Source: Candidatus Binatus sp. | GTDB lineage: Bacteria; Desulfobacterota; Binatia; Binatales; Binataceae | Length of the DNA: 48,297 bases | Direction of reading: 5' to 3' | NCBI RefSeq assembly: GCF_030646925.1 | Contig: NZ_JAUSKL010000124.1 | Location: forward strand, 1 to 48,297 | Part shown: positions 15,945 through 25,534 of the stretch, in pieces | Layout: each line of letters opens with the position of its first letter | Position numbering within the stretch: the stretch's first letter is position 1 | Made by a program: the position numbers and the translations under genes | The notes under the pieces: model-generated | The model's input: the letters and a program-made list of their open reading frames with translations, nothing else | What the model was told of the DNA's origin: nothing | The model's database searches: none

Positions 15945-15952
15945 TATAGAAT
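15945..15952 (+). promoter_or_regulatory. Possible -10 element for secA
   Basis: TATAGAAT holds two overlapping -10-like hexamers (TATAGA, TAGAAT) about 95 bases before the secA start and downstream of the candidate terminator. No good -35 is visible at the right distance. Confidence 0.3.
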
Positions 15953-16043
15953 GTCTAACGCTAGCGAGGGCGCGCGAGCGGTGAGTATCGAACCCGCCGC
16001 GCGGCTTCGGCGCGAACCTAATCGTGAGACTTGCTCATAAAAG

Positions 16044-18725
16044 ATGGCTTCAGCTTTTTCCCTGGTAGCGCGCAAAATCTTCGGCTCGAAGAACGACCGC
16101 GAACTCAAGCGGTTGCGCCCCGACGTTGACGAGATCAATCGGCTCGAGGCCGAAGTCGCCGCGCAAAGTGACGACGAACTCCGGCACCGAATCGCCGAAT
16201 GGAAATCGAACTTAAGCGCGATCGACGACCGCGAGCGCCGCGAAGACGCGATGCAGGAAATACTGCCGCAGGTCTTCGCCGTCGTGCGCGAGGCCGCCAA
16301 ACGCACGCTCGGCCAGCGCCACTTCGACGTGCAGTTGATCGGCGGGATGGTGCTGCACTCCGGAAAAATCGCCGAGATGAAAACCGGCGAAGGCAAGACC
16401 CTGGTCGCGACGCTGCCCGCCGTGCTGAACGCGCTCACCGGGCGCGGCGTGCACGTCGTGACGGTGAACGATTATCTCGCGCGGCGCGACGCCGAATGGA
16501 TGGGGCGCATCTACAATTTTCTCGGCCTCTCGGTCGGCGTGATCGTGCATGGCCTCACCGATCAGCAGCGCAAGGAGTCGTACGCGTGCGACATCACCTA
16601 CGGCCAGAACAACGAATTCGGCTTCGACTATCTGCGCGACAACATGAAGTTCAATCTCGAGGACTATGTCCAGCGCGAGCATAATTTCGCGATCGTGGAC
16701 GAAGTGGATTCGATCCTGATCGATGAAGCGCGCACGCCGCTGATCATTTCCGGCGCATCCGAAGAATCCACCGATACCTACTACGTCGTCGATCGCGTCA
16801 TCCCGCGGCTCAAGAACGAAGAGCATTACGCGATCGACGAGAAGATGCGCACCGTTGCGCTGACGGAAGATGGCGTTACGCGCGTCGAGCAATTGCTCGG
16901 GATCGAAAACCTCTACGACCCGCGCAACATCCTGATGCTGCACCATGCGAACCAGGGCCTGCGCGCGCATACGCTGTTCAAGCGCGACGTCGACTATGTC
17001 GTGAAGGATGGCGAGGTGATCATCGTCGATGAATTCACCGGACGCCTGATGCCGGGGCGGCGCTGGAGCGACGGATTGCATCAGGCGGTCGAGGCGAAAG
17101 AGAACGTCAAGATCGAATCGGAAAACCAGACGCTCGCGACCATCACGTTTCAGAATTACTTCCGGATGTACAAAAAACTCTCGGGCATGACCGGCACCGC
17201 CGATACGGAAGCGGTCGAGTTCGGCGAGATTTACAAGCTCCAGGTGATGGTCATGCCGACCAACATGGAGATGATCCGGATCGACAATCACGACATGGTG
17301 TACAAGACCGAGGACGAAAAGTTCGACGCCGTGATCGAGGAGATTTGCGACTGCAATGAGCGCGGACAGCCGGTGCTGGTCGGCACGGTGTCGATCGAGA
17401 AATCGGAGCGCGTCGCGGAGAAGCTGAAGAAGACGGCGGTCAAGCATTTCGTGCTGAACGCCAAGAATCACGAGCGCGAGGCGGAGATCGTCGCGCAGGC
17501 GGGGCGTTTTGGCGCGGTTACGATTTCGACCAACATGGCGGGCCGCGGTACCGACATCGTGCTCGGCGGCAATCCCGAGTTCATGGCGGCGGCGGAAGCC
17601 GGCACCAAGGAACCGGCCGACGAAAAATTTCAGGCCGCGCTGATCAAGTATCGCGAACAATGCAAAGCGGAGCGCGAGCAGGTGTTGCAGGCGGGCGGCT
17701 TGCACATCCTGGGCACCGAGCGCCACGAATCGCGGCGAATCGACAATCAATTGCGCGGCCGTTCGGGACGCCAGGGCGATCCCGGCTCGTCGCGATTTTA
17801 CATGTCGCTCGAGGACGACCTGCTCCGCATTTTCGGCGCCGATCGCTTGAAGGGCCTGATGAGCCGGATCGGGATGGAAGACAACGAACCGATCGAGCAT
17901 CGATGGATTTCGCGCGCGATCGAAAACGCGCAGAAAAAAGTCGAGGCCCACAACTTCGACATCCGCAAGCATCTGCTCGAATACGACGACGTGATGAACA
18001 AGCAGCGCGAAGTCGTGTACCATCGCCGGCGCGAATTGCTGAGCGGTGCGTCGCTCAAGCAGGACGTGCTGCAGATGTGCGACGAACTGATCGAGGAGAT
18101 CGCGGCGGCGCACGCCAGCAACGAAATCGATCCGAAGGAATGGGACTGGAAGCAGATCGACGACGCGTTTTTCAAGCAGTTCAAATTCCGGCCGAGCTTC
18201 ACCGCGGAGAACGAGATCGAGGGCAAGCCGCTCGCCGCGCCCGACGACCTGGTCGAGCTGGGCTCGGAGCGCGTGCACGCGTTGTACGATCAGCGCGAGC
18301 AGGAATTCACCGAACCGGTGATGCGGCAAATCGAAAAGATCGTGATGCTGCAGACGCTCGATTCGCTGTGGAAGGATCATCTGCTCGCGATGGACCATCT
18401 GAAGGAGGGCATCGGGCTGCGCGGCTATGCGCAGCAGAACCCGCTGGTCGAGTACCAGAAGGAAGGGTTCACGATGTTCCAGGCGCTGATGTCGGTGATG
18501 CAGCAGGATGTGGTCGAGAAGGCGTTCAGCGTGCAGGTCCAGCGCCAGCAGGACGTCGAGCAGATTCAGCAGCAGCAAAAGCCGCAGCGCGTCGTAATGC
18601 AGCATGGCGATCAGACCGAGACGCCCGCCGCAGAACCAGCGCGGCGCGACGGCGACAAGGTCGGTCGCAACGAACCGTGTCCGTGCGGCTCGGGCAAGAA
18701 GTACAAACGCTGCCACGGCAAGTGA
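16044..18725 (+). CDS. secA: Preprotein translocase ATPase SecA
   Basis: SecA is the ATP-driven motor that pushes unfolded secretory proteins through SecYEG at the inner membrane. At 893 residues it has the normal length. Walker A is TGEGKT at 114-119. The DEAD-type Walker B is in [17 protein letters not shown]. Motif VI is in the [23 protein letters not shown] region. The helical scaffold and wing domain follow ([25 protein letters not shown]). A Gln-rich linker leads to the C-terminal SEC-C zinc-binding tail with C879, C881, C890 and H891, which in this family contacts SecB, lipid or ribosomes. It is preceded by a 268-base intergenic region and probably has its own promoter. Confidence 0.97.
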   Translation: MASAFSLVARKIFGSKNDRELKRLRPDVDEINRLEAEVAAQSDDELRHRIAEWKSNLSAIDDRERREDAMQEILPQVFAVVREAAKRTLGQRHFDVQLIGGMVLHSGKIAEMKTGEGKTLVATLPAVLNALTGRGVHVVTVNDYLARRDAEWMGRIYNFLGLSVGVIVHGLTDQQRKESYACDITYGQNNEFGFDYLRDNMKFNLEDYVQREHNFAIVDEVDSILIDEARTPLIISGASEESTDTYYVVDRVIPRLKNEEHYAIDEKMRTVALTEDGVTRVEQLLGIENLYDPRNILMLHHANQGLRAHTLFKRDVDYVVKDGEVIIVDEFTGRLMPGRRWSDGLHQAVEAKENVKIESENQTLATITFQNYFRMYKKLSGMTGTADTEAVEFGEIYKLQVMVMPTNMEMIRIDNHDMVYKTEDEKFDAVIEEICDCNERGQPVLVGTVSIEKSERVAEKLKKTAVKHFVLNAKNHEREAEIVAQAGRFGAVTISTNMAGRGTDIVLGGNPEFMAAAEAGTKEPADEKFQAALIKYREQCKAEREQVLQAGGLHILGTERHESRRIDNQLRGRSGRQGDPGSSRFYMSLEDDLLRIFGADRLKGLMSRIGMEDNEPIEHRWISRAIENAQKKVEAHNFDIRKHLLEYDDVMNKQREVVYHRRRELLSGASLKQDVLQMCDELIEEIAAAHASNEIDPKEWDWKQIDDAFFKQFKFRPSFTAENEIEGKPLAAPDDLVELGSERVHALYDQREQEFTEPVMRQIEKIVMLQTLDSLWKDHLLAMDHLKEGIGLRGYAQQNPLVEYQKEGFTMFQALMSVMQQDVVEKAFSVQVQRQQDVEQIQQQQKPQRVVMQHGDQTETPAAEPARRDGDKVGRNEPCPCGSGKKYKRCHGK

Positions 18726-18783
18726 TCGCGTTCGCGAAGACTCTCATCTAGAGATTCCCGCCCGCCTAGCAGAGCGGATTTGT

Positions 18784-18811
18784 TTGCAGATGCGCGCGCG
18801 CCGCGTATATT
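18784..18811 (+). promoter_or_regulatory. Probable sigma-70-type promoter of argJ
   Basis: TTGCAG (18784-18789) and TATATT (18806-18811) are separated by 16 bases, 24 bases before the start codon and just upstream of the GGAGGA at 18820-18825. Confidence 0.45.
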
Positions 18812-18835
18812 CGCCGCTCGGAGGAATTTCACCGA

Positions 18836-20032
18836 ATGAAAATCGATCTTGCGCCAAGCCCGGTGCGGGGCTTTCGCTTCGCGGGCGTCAGCGCCGGATT
18901 CAAGAAGGTCGCCGGCGCGCTCGACCTGGGCCTGATCGTCGCGGACAAACCGGTCGCCGCGGCGGCGGTGTTCAGCGCGAATCTGGTAAAGGCGGCGCCG
19001 GTGTACGTCACCGCCGATCGCGTCAAGGCGGGGCGATTGCAGGCGGTCGTCGCGAACTCAGGATGCGCCAACAGCTTCACCGGCAAGGCCGGAATGCGCC
19101 TCGCGCAGGACTCGTGCGCCGAAGTGGCGCGTCTTATCGGATGCGCGCCTGAGTTGGTGGCGCCCTCCTCGACCGGCGTGATCGGTCATCTCTTCGACCT
19201 CGAAAAAATGAAAAATGGCGCCGCCGCGGCGGTGCGCATTCTCAGCGAAGATGGCCTCGGCGATTTCGCCAAAGCGATCATGACGACCGATACGCGGCCG
19301 AAAACCGCCTCGACATCGTTCAAGGCGGCAGGCACGACGTTGACGATCGCGGGCGCGGTCAAGGGCGTCGGGATGATCTCGCCGAAAATGGCGACGATGC
19401 TCGGATATCTCATGACCGACGCCGCAGTGGCTCCAGGAGCGCTCAGGCGCTCGCTCAAACGCGCGCTGCCGACCAGCTTCAATGCGATCACGGTCGATGG
19501 CGACATGTCCACCAACGACACGGTGATGCTGATGGCGAGCGGTGCGGCGGGAAATCGCGCGCTCAGCGGACGCGATCAGGAAACCTTCGATCGCGCGGTG
19601 AGCGAAATCTCGGCGGCGCTCGCGCGGGACCTGGTGCGCGACGGCGAGGGCGCGACCAAGCTCGTGGCGATCGAGGTGCGCGGCGCGCGCTCCGCGGCCG
19701 ACGCGGAAAGGGCGGCGCGCCAGATCGCCAACTCGCCGCTGGTCAAGACCGCGTTTTTTGGAGGCGATCCGAACGTCGGACGAATCCTGATGGCGGCGGG
19801 CTCGTCGGGCGCCTACGTCGAATCGGATCGGCTGGTGCTCTGGATCGGCGGCGTGCGGGTGGCCGCGTCGGGAAGATTGATCACCGAAGCGCTGCCGGCT
19901 GCGGGCAAAGCGATGAAGGAAAACGAGTTCGCGGTGCGGCTGGATCTCAGGCTCGGCAACTCTAGCGCCACGATCCTGACCTGCGATCTCAGTTACGACT
20001 ACGTCAAGATCAATGCCGAGTACACGACGTGA
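18836..20032 (+). CDS. argJ: Ornithine acetyltransferase / N-acetylglutamate synthase
   Basis: ArgJ recycles the acetyl group in arginine biosynthesis, moving it from N2-acetylornithine to glutamate. Some members also use acetyl-CoA. The proenzyme has 398 residues and cleaves itself before the nucleophilic threonine, here T187 in the SPKMATML motif. The upstream KGVGMI is a variant of the usual KGSGMI. STGVIG (112-117) forms part of the oxyanion region. The second chain contains the SGAAGN and GDPNVGRI blocks and ends in a conserved hydrophobic tail. GGAGGA lies ten bases before the start and a -35/-10 pair lies just before that. Whether it is monofunctional or bifunctional cannot be read from the sequence. 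Confidence 0.95.
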   Translation: MKIDLAPSPVRGFRFAGVSAGFKKVAGALDLGLIVADKPVAAAAVFSANLVKAAPVYVTADRVKAGRLQAVVANSGCANSFTGKAGMRLAQDSCAEVARLIGCAPELVAPSSTGVIGHLFDLEKMKNGAAAAVRILSEDGLGDFAKAIMTTDTRPKTASTSFKAAGTTLTIAGAVKGVGMISPKMATMLGYLMTDAAVAPGALRRSLKRALPTSFNAITVDGDMSTNDTVMLMASGAAGNRALSGRDQETFDRAVSEISAALARDLVRDGEGATKLVAIEVRGARSAADAERAARQIANSPLVKTAFFGGDPNVGRILMAAGSSGAYVESDRLVLWIGGVRVAASGRLITEALPAAGKAMKENEFAVRLDLRLGNSSATILTCDLSYDYVKINAEYTT

Positions 20033-20070
20033 TCCGCGCGCAGCGCGACGATGCGGAGGCGATTTAGCTG

Positions 20071-20376
20071 GTGGCAAATTTCATCAAGGCGGCGTCGGTG
20101 ACTGATATTGCCGAAGGCGCCGGCAAGACGATCGAGGTGGCGGGCAAGCAGATTGCGCTGTTCAACGTGGGCGGCAAATTCTATGCGATCGACAACGCGT
20201 GCAAGCATCGCGGCGGTCCGCTCGGCGAAGGCGAAGTCGATGGCGCCACGGTGATTTGCCCGTGGCACGGATGGGAATACGACGTCGCGACCGGTGCGAA
20301 CCTCGACGACCCGAGCGTCAAGCTCGGATGCTACCCCGTGAAGGTCGAGGGCAACGACATTTTGATCGAGGCGTGA
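20071..20376 (+). CDS. Rieske-type [2Fe-2S] ferredoxin
   Basis: This is a 101-residue soluble Rieske protein. The cluster ligands are C44 and H46 (CKHRGGPLGEG) and C63 and H66 (CPWHGWEYD), in the standard CxH ... CxxH arrangement. No transmembrane anchor or Tat signal is present, so it resembles the ferredoxin components of ring-hydroxylating dioxygenases or the small subunit of nitrite reductase (NirD) rather than the bc1 Rieske protein. The start is GTG at 20071 with GGAGG 11 bases upstream. No oxygenase or reductase partner is adjacent. It follows argJ by 38 bases and may share its transcript. Confidence 0.92.
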   Translation: MANFIKAASVTDIAEGAGKTIEVAGKQIALFNVGGKFYAIDNACKHRGGPLGEGEVDGATVICPWHGWEYDVATGANLDDPSVKLGCYPVKVEGNDILIEA

Positions 20377-20389
20377 TGCCGCGCGCGAT

Positions 20390-21112
20390 TCATCGGGTCG
20401 CAAACAACCGGCCCGCGCCGTAGGTCACCGCCGCGGCGGCGGCACCGGTCAGCATGCTTTCGAATCCGCTCTTCCACCACGAACGGCTGGTGATGATTGT
20501 CTTCGCCGCGCCGACTCCGAACAGTACCAGCACCGTCGAGATTGCCGACACGACGATGCCGCGGCCCGGCGCAAAAAATATATACGGCCACACCGGCACG
20601 GCGGCGCCGGCCAGATACGACAGCCCCACCGCGAGCGCCGAGCGCAGCGGAGAGTCGAGCGAGCTCTCGTTGAAGCCGAGTTCCTCGCGCATCATGACGT
20701 TGCTCCAGCGCTCGGGATCGGCGGTGATGTGCGCGACGATGTTCTCCAGCAGCGGACCGGAAAAACCTTTTTCACGATAGATGGTGCTGATCTCATCGCG
20801 CTCGCGCTCGGGCCATCGCTGGATTTCGTCGCGCTCGCGCGCGATTTCGCTCTTGTAAAATTCGATCTGCGAGCGCGCGGAGATGAATGCCGCAAGGCCC
20901 ATCGCGACCGCACCGCCCAGCATCTCGGATAATCCCGCCATCAGCGCGGCGGAGCCCACCGGGAACGCGCCCGCGACGCCCGACGTCACCGCGAACGACG
21001 CGACCAGTCCATCATTAATCCCGAGCATCACGTCGCGCACCCAGGTTCCGCCCGCGGCATGAACCTGCTCGGTGTGATGGTCGTATTCGCGGCGGTGGAT
21101 CGAGAGCGCCAT
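20390..21112 (-). CDS. VIT1/CCC1-family metal transporter
   Basis: This integral membrane protein has 240 residues and about five transmembrane helices. It belongs to the vacuolar iron transporter family, which moves Fe2+ or Mn2+ out of the cytoplasm. The first helix region holds DVMLGINDGLVASFAVTSGVAGA, the family signature with conserved Asp residues. The cytosolic domain between helices 2 and 3 (about 85-150) carries the Glu-rich metal-binding helices (EIARERDEIQRWPERERDEI). The last three helices follow. Its ATG overlaps the stop of the kinase-fold gene upstream (TGATG), so the two are translationally coupled. A second, more distant VIT paralogue is at 39.8-40.6 kb. Confidence 0.88.
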   Translation of the reverse strand: MALSIHRREYDHHTEQVHAAGGTWVRDVMLGINDGLVASFAVTSGVAGAFPVGSAALMAGLSEMLGGAVAMGLAAFISARSQIEFYKSEIARERDEIQRWPERERDEISTIYREKGFSGPLLENIVAHITADPERWSNVMMREELGFNESSLDSPLRSALAVGLSYLAGAAVPVWPYIFFAPGRGIVVSAISTVLVLFGVGAAKTIITSRSWWKSGFESMLTGAAAAAVTYGAGRLFATR

Positions 21113-21933
21113 CAGAAATTTGTCATTTCGGAACTCGCGATCGGTTTGGAACTCGCGAGGTGCCGTTGCTTGCGGCGATCGACGCGCGCGCGCATCGCGA
21201 GGACTTCCGCCACGATTCTGCGCGCCTCGGATCGACCGGGCCTACGCCCCAGATAAGCGTACAGGAAATCCAATCTTGCCGCGCGGCAAAGAAAGCGGCC
21301 GATGCTCCGATCGAGGTGCACCAAATTCATCAGCCGGCGCTGCCGCGAGACGGTTCCGGCGCTGCGGAAATCCTCGAGATCGATGAAATGAATCTTGAAA
21401 CCGCCACCGCCGTCGTCCGCCACCATCAAATTCGTTTCCTGCAAGTCGCGCGTGTAGAGGCCGGATTGGTGCAGACGCCGGACGTCGGCGGCGACGGCGT
21501 CGGAGATTCGTTTGCGCCGCCGCACATCGCGGGCTTTCACGCCGCCGGGACCGAGCGCGAAGCGGCTCAACGAATCGGCGTCGAGGAGCGGCGTGCTCAG
21601 CAAGTATGACGCGCAGATCGCGCCACGCTGATAACAATCGAGCGCGGCGAGCGGCTCAGGATGCGCAATTCCCCGCGCACGGAGCATCGCCGCGCCTGCG
21701 ATCGAGCGCGCGGCGCGGCTGCGCCTGAGCCGCAGGAAAAATCCGTTGATCCAGCCAGCGGTCTCGACCCGTTTGATGAATGCGCTGCCGACGCCGGGAA
21801 TATCGACGAATCCAGCCAGCGTTCTGCCTTCGGATTTCACGGCGCGAAAAGTCGCGGACCTGAGCAGTTCGTCGGCGCGCAGGATGGCGGCGCCCCACTC
21901 CGGCGAGCGCGCGTAGAGCAGAACGGTGCGCAT
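21112..21933 (-). CDS. Kinase-fold protein related to lipopolysaccharide (Kdo/WaaP) kinases
   Basis: This encodes 273 residues with the layout of small bacterial protein-kinase-like sugar kinases. There is a candidate ATP lysine (K54 in AFIKRV), a catalytic-loop-like segment LHQSGLYTRDLQETNLM with D163 and N168, and a DFG-equivalent FIDLED with D185. WaaP/KdkA kinases phosphorylate heptose or Kdo in lipopolysaccharide cores. Here the loop is TRDLQETN where a His-Gly-Asp or His-Arg-Asp form is usual. The gene is coupled to a VIT-type metal transporter downstream, a pairing not expected for a lipopolysaccharide kinase. The C-terminal 40 residues are very basic. The substrate is uncertain. Confidence 0.72.
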   Translation of the reverse strand: MRTVLLYARSPEWGAAILRADELLRSATFRAVKSEGRTLAGFVDIPGVGSAFIKRVETAGWINGFFLRLRRSRAARSIAGAAMLRARGIAHPEPLAALDCYQRGAICASYLLSTPLLDADSLSRFALGPGGVKARDVRRRKRISDAVAADVRRLHQSGLYTRDLQETNLMVADDGGGGFKIHFIDLEDFRSAGTVSRQRRLMNLVHLDRSIGRFLCRAARLDFLYAYLGRRPGRSEARRIVAEVLAMRARVDRRKQRHLASSKPIASSEMTNF

Positions 21934-22010
21934 GCGTCGGTAGGTTAGCCGTTTCGCGACTCCGATGGCATCAGCGGGGCCGTCCCGCCCAGGGCCGCGG
22001 CAGCTTCGAT

Positions 22011-22052
22011 TGCGAAACTACAAAAAATATTTTTCGCAGTCGCCTGTATAGT
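22011..22052 (+). promoter_or_regulatory. Inverted repeat and possible -10 before small zinc-knuckle gene
   Basis: A perfect 7-base inverted repeat TGCGAAA (22011-22017)/TTTCGCA (22032-22038) lies in an AT-rich patch just upstream of TATAGT (22047-22052), a good -10 match. It could be an operator overlapping a promoter for the gene at 22169. Confidence 0.35.
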
Positions 22053-22168
22053 ATTGCCTGGGAGTTCGAATTAGATATGTTCGATCTCGAAACGTGTGAT
22101 CGCGGCGTTTAACGACGCGCTTGAATTCGAACCGACACTTAAAAAACGAGGGAGCATTTGCATCAACG

Positions 22169-22381
22169 ATGAATGAAAAAGCCACGGTGCGTACCGTGTA
22201 CGACTTTCCGGTCGCCGCACATCTCTGCCGCGATGAGGCGGTGCACTACGTCAGACTGGTGCGGCGCGCCGGCCAGCAGCCCAACGGCACCTGCCCGAAA
22301 TGCGGCACATCTTTCGAGTATCGCAAACCCAAGCGCTCGACGGTGAAGCATCCCGACGGCGAGGGCATCGTCCACTTTTAG
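22169..22381 (+). CDS. Small protein with a zinc-knuckle-like CxxC motif
   Basis: This is a predicted protein of 70 residues. A single CPKCG motif (C42, C45) lies in the middle, within NGTCPKCGTSFEYRKPKR, with a further Cys at 20 and a basic stretch after the motif. One CxxC alone is half of a zinc ribbon, so zinc could be held between two subunits or with C20 and His residues. The ATG at 22169 is chosen over an upstream TTG at 22121; the nearest purine-rich site (GGGAG) is about 15 bases away, which is far. An AT-rich region with an inverted repeat and a -10-like TATAGT lies upstream, which supports an independent gene. Function unknown. Confidence 0.55.
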   Translation: MNEKATVRTVYDFPVAAHLCRDEAVHYVRLVRRAGQQPNGTCPKCGTSFEYRKPKRSTVKHPDGEGIVHF

Positions 22382-22450
22382 ATCCCGAGAAACGAAACGC
22401 CATTCGTCGATGAGACCGGCGGCGCGAGGCCGTCGCGCTTGATCGCTCGC

Positions 22451-23299
22451 CTACTGTTTGGCTTGCGTAGTGGGAGACCCGCGCGTCTTGACCAGCATGA
22501 TGGGCGGGCCCTTGTAAAAGCGGGCAGCCTCAGAGCCGACGAAATTCCAATCATCGAGAGGATCGAACCAGGCGTGCAATTTCGGCACGAACGGCGCGAT
22601 CAGGATGTTGATCCATCCGAAGTCGGGCCGCACTTCGACCTGGAAGGCGTCGGCGGAATATGGCGGCCATAGCTGCGCAGCGCGATCGAACTTGACCTTT
22701 ATCGCGAAAATTTTCGGCGTCGGCGCGCAGTTGAAAACATGCAGATGCTGCGTCTCGGTCACGCCTTCGCGCAAAAAGCGCTGAATGGGAATCAATACAC
22801 TGGCGCCCGACCAGGTGTCGGGCGGAATCAGGATCGGATCGGTCTCCTCGATTTTGGGGTCGAGCGTATTGTTGACGCAGGTGCCGTCCCCCGCCTTCAT
22901 ATCGATATGCGAGCGCTGCATGATCGAGCCGTCGATCTTGAAAAAAGTGTGATCGGCCTCGACCAATCGCGCCGATCCATCGGGCGCCGTCTCGATTCTC
23001 GCGGTTTCCACATCCGAGGAACCGGTGTCGTAGCGATTCGTCCCTTGCAGAATCGCGCCGCCGGGAATGCTCTTGATGCTGTAGCGGCCGCGGCCCATCG
23101 CAAAATTGGTTCGCGGATCGAGGATCGTGAACTCGGTGGCCGGGAAGCTCAGCGCGTTGCTCGCGGACGCAGTCGATCGGCAGAAAAATACGGCCAGCAA
23201 TGCGATCAGCGCCAGCGTTCGTCGTTCAAATCGATGGGTCGGCAAATTTCCGGCTCGCAGGCTCGTACTTCGTGATGCGGATGGTCCGCTTGCGATCAC
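22451..23299 (-). CDS. Secreted or periplasmic protein of unknown function
   Basis: This encodes about 282 residues from GTG at 23299. A basic region is followed by a hydrophobic signal core (about 29-40, LALIALLAVFFC) and an STASA cleavage-like site near 45. The start is uncertain, since the 28 residues before the signal are unusual and a downstream TTG near the hydrophobic core would also work. The mature part is beta-rich by pattern and contains several conserved-looking aromatic and Gly-rich stretches (GRGRYSIKSIPGG, CVNNTLDPKIEETDPI). I do not recognise a family with confidence; the layout recalls DUF3108-like periplasmic beta-barrel-shaped domains. It diverges from the MFS gene 34 bases away. 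Confidence 0.65.
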   Translation of the reverse strand: MIASGPSASRSTSLRAGNLPTHRFERRTLALIALLAVFFCRSTASASNALSFPATEFTILDPRTNFAMGRGRYSIKSIPGGAILQGTNRYDTGSSDVETARIETAPDGSARLVEADHTFFKIDGSIMQRSHIDMKAGDGTCVNNTLDPKIEETDPILIPPDTWSGASVLIPIQRFLREGVTETQHLHVFNCAPTPKIFAIKVKFDRAAQLWPPYSADAFQVEVRPDFGWINILIAPFVPKLHAWFDPLDDWNFVGSEAARFYKGPPIMLVKTRGSPTTQAKQ

Positions 23300-23333
23300 A
23301 GCTCAGCTTTGAAACCTTAATCGCGTCGTCCAA

Positions 23334-24677
23334 TTGTCCTTGCAGAGGGTCAAGCGAATCAAGACCGCCGATCCCGATACCGGCGCCATCAATAACGCGA
23401 CCGCCGCGCCTGCCGCGATGTATCGCGAGGGCCCGTACCTCAAGGTTTTGCTCGCGCTCCTGATGTCGGTGACGATCTTCGAGGGCTACGACGTCACGAT
23501 CTTTCATCTCTGTACGCCCGATATCGCGCACACGTTTCACATGGACGATCGCGCGGTCGGCCTGATGGCGACGATCGTGCGCCTGGGCGGGATGCTCGCG
23601 TTCGCGGTGGTGATGCTCTCCGATCGGCTCGGGCGCAAGCCGGTTGTCTCGGCCACCGTGCTCTTTTACACGCTGTTCACGCTGCTGACCGCGCTCTCGC
23701 GCGGGCTCGGATCGTTCACCCTGTTCCAGAGTTGCGCGCAGATCTTTCTTTCGGCCGAGTTTGCGCTGGCGATCATAATGATCAGCGAGGAGTTTTCCGA
23801 CGCGAGCCGCGGCCGCGGCGTCGCGCTGCTGCATGCGATGGGCCTGGTCGGCGTCGTCGCGGGCGGCCTGCTGTATGGATACATCGCGGACTCGCGATGG
23901 GGCTGGCGCGGGATGTATTTCATCGGGATCCTGCCGCTGCTGCTGGTCGCGTTTCTCCGCCGCGGACTGCGCGAAACGCTGCGCTTCGAACGGCTTCGCC
24001 GCGAGCGCGAGTCGTCGCTCCAGCGATCGCGCGGAATGCGCGCGGCCTTGCGCCACGCGATCGAACCGCTCCGCGGACCCTATCGCGGCCGCCTGATTCT
24101 GGTCGCGATGCTGTGGAACTGCGTCGGCCTGGTCGGCGCGCCCGCCGTCACCTTCTTCAGCCTCTACGCGAAGCGCGACCAGCACTGGACTTCCGCTGAA
24201 GTCGGACGCGCCGTCGTGATCTCTTACGTCATCGGGACGGTGGGAATCATGCTCGCGGGCTGGATGCTCGATCGGGTCGGCCGCCGCGCCACGACCGCCA
24301 TCACCTACATCATTGGCTCGGTCGCGATCGTGGCGCTGTTCCAGAGCTCGAATCATACCGCGATGCTGCTCGCGATGATCGTCACGGTGTTCGCGTTTCA
24401 GGGTGCGCGCACCGCGACGGCAACTTATTCCGCCGAGTTGTTTCCCACCGAAATCCGCGCGACTTCGTACAGCCTTACCGTCCAATTGCTCGGCCAGATC
24501 GCGAGTCTGCTGACGCCGCTGGTTATCGGCACGCTCTCGAAATCGCTCGGAGGCCTCGGCGACGCGGTCGCGGTGGTGGCGATCGGTCCCGTGATAGGCG
24601 CGGTGCTGATCTGGATGTACGCGCCCGAGACGCGCGGGATGGGACTCGAAGAGTTGTCGCTCGCATCGGCGGATTGA
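23334..24677 (+). CDS. Major facilitator superfamily transporter
   Basis: This is a membrane transporter of up to 447 residues with about 12 hydrophobic helices. The loop 2-3 signature SDRLGRKPV (MFS motif A) is present, and a weaker second copy, LDRVGRRAT, follows in the second half. The N-terminal FEGYDVTIF at the first helix is typical of metabolite:H+ symporters related to the sugar and aromatic-acid porters. The cargo cannot be told. The long frame starts at a TTG (23334); an ATG at 23418 (MYREGP) just before the first helix is a good alternative. The next gene, a CDP-alcohol phosphatidyltransferase, starts 37 bases downstream. Confidence 0.86.
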   Translation: MSLQRVKRIKTADPDTGAINNATAAPAAMYREGPYLKVLLALLMSVTIFEGYDVTIFHLCTPDIAHTFHMDDRAVGLMATIVRLGGMLAFAVVMLSDRLGRKPVVSATVLFYTLFTLLTALSRGLGSFTLFQSCAQIFLSAEFALAIIMISEEFSDASRGRGVALLHAMGLVGVVAGGLLYGYIADSRWGWRGMYFIGILPLLLVAFLRRGLRETLRFERLRRERESSLQRSRGMRAALRHAIEPLRGPYRGRLILVAMLWNCVGLVGAPAVTFFSLYAKRDQHWTSAEVGRAVVISYVIGTVGIMLAGWMLDRVGRRATTAITYIIGSVAIVALFQSSNHTAMLLAMIVTVFAFQGARTATATYSAELFPTEIRATSYSLTVQLLGQIASLLTPLVIGTLSKSLGGLGDAVAVVAIGPVIGAVLIWMYAPETRGMGLEELSLASAD

Positions 24678-24714
24678 TGAAGCATTCCGTCGCCAGCACG
24701 AACGCCGGACGTTG

Positions 24715-25329
24715 ATGCTGGACACGGTTCTCGCCGCGAACAGCGACATCAGGCGCGTTCAATCGCTCGCAGCGCGCGCGCTCAGTCGAATCGGAATCAG
24801 CGCGAACGCCGCAACGATAGCCGGCACGATCATGGGCGTCGCGGCGGCAATCGAGTTCGGGCGCGGTAGCACGACGGCGGGAATCGCGGCGCTCGCGATC
24901 AGCGCGGCGCTCGACGCGATCGACGGCACGATCGCGCGCGAGGCGGGCGCCTCGAGCCCTCTTGGCGGCGTGCTCGATCTCACATCGGATCGCGTGGTCG
25001 AGATCCTCGTGATCGTCGGCATCGCGCAGCGGGATTCGGCGCTGTTCTTTCCCGCGCTGCTGCTGGTCGGGAGCTGGTACGTCAACATCACGATTTTTCT
25101 CGCGGTCGGCGCGGCGCTTGATCGCGAAGGCCCGAAGCTGATCGATTACCCGCCGGGCATCCTCGAGCGCAGCGAGGCGCTGATCTTTTTCGTGGTGCTC
25201 GCGATCGTCGAAGCGGCGCCGCTTGCGCGGCCGCTCGGCCCGTATCTCTGCTATGCGATGACCGCGATGGAAATCGCGACTGGCGTGCAGCGCCTGATCT
25301 TCGGCGTGCGGATGCTGCGCGCGCAGTGA
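24715..25329 (+). CDS. CDP-alcohol phosphatidyltransferase family protein
   Basis: This 204-residue membrane enzyme belongs to the family that joins a CDP-activated diacylglycerol or alcohol to an alcohol acceptor. The full active-site motif DxxDGxxARx8Gx3Dx3D is present: D67, D70-G71, A74-R75, G84, D88 and D92. These acidic residues bind the metal ions and the CDP group. About six hydrophobic helices surround it. The ATG at 24715 follows a TTG by one codon and is preferred. The acceptor (glycerol phosphate, inositol phosphate or another alcohol) is not evident. It may be co-transcribed with the MFS gene upstream. Confidence 0.88.
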   Translation: MLDTVLAANSDIRRVQSLAARALSRIGISANAATIAGTIMGVAAAIEFGRGSTTAGIAALAISAALDAIDGTIAREAGASSPLGGVLDLTSDRVVEILVIVGIAQRDSALFFPALLLVGSWYVNITIFLAVGAALDREGPKLIDYPPGILERSEALIFFVVLAIVEAAPLARPLGPYLCYAMTAMEIATGVQRLIFGVRMLRAQ

Positions 25330-25534
25330 CGCGGGCGCTCGACACGGATGAGCCTATGCGCTCGGCGGCGGCGAAGCGGACGCGCTCGCCGGGCCGCTTC
25401 CTTCCGCCATCCCAAGCGACGGCTGCCTCCCTCCGTCATCCCAAGCGGAGGCTGCGGGAGTCGAGGGATCTCGATCGAGCATCGCGATTGACCGCTCAGC
25501 CTGAGCGATCCAAAAAGCATAGACACGAATTTTT

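Noticed and set aside
16212-18716. 834-codon open frame antisense to secA
   Set aside because: secA is certain on the plus strand. Long antisense frames are common in GC-rich genes with strong third-position bias, and the translation is rich in His, Arg, Leu and Asp with no domain.
23226-24749. 507-codon frame antisense to the MFS transporter
   Set aside because: The plus-strand frame has transmembrane helices and MFS motifs; the antisense product is low-complexity and charged.
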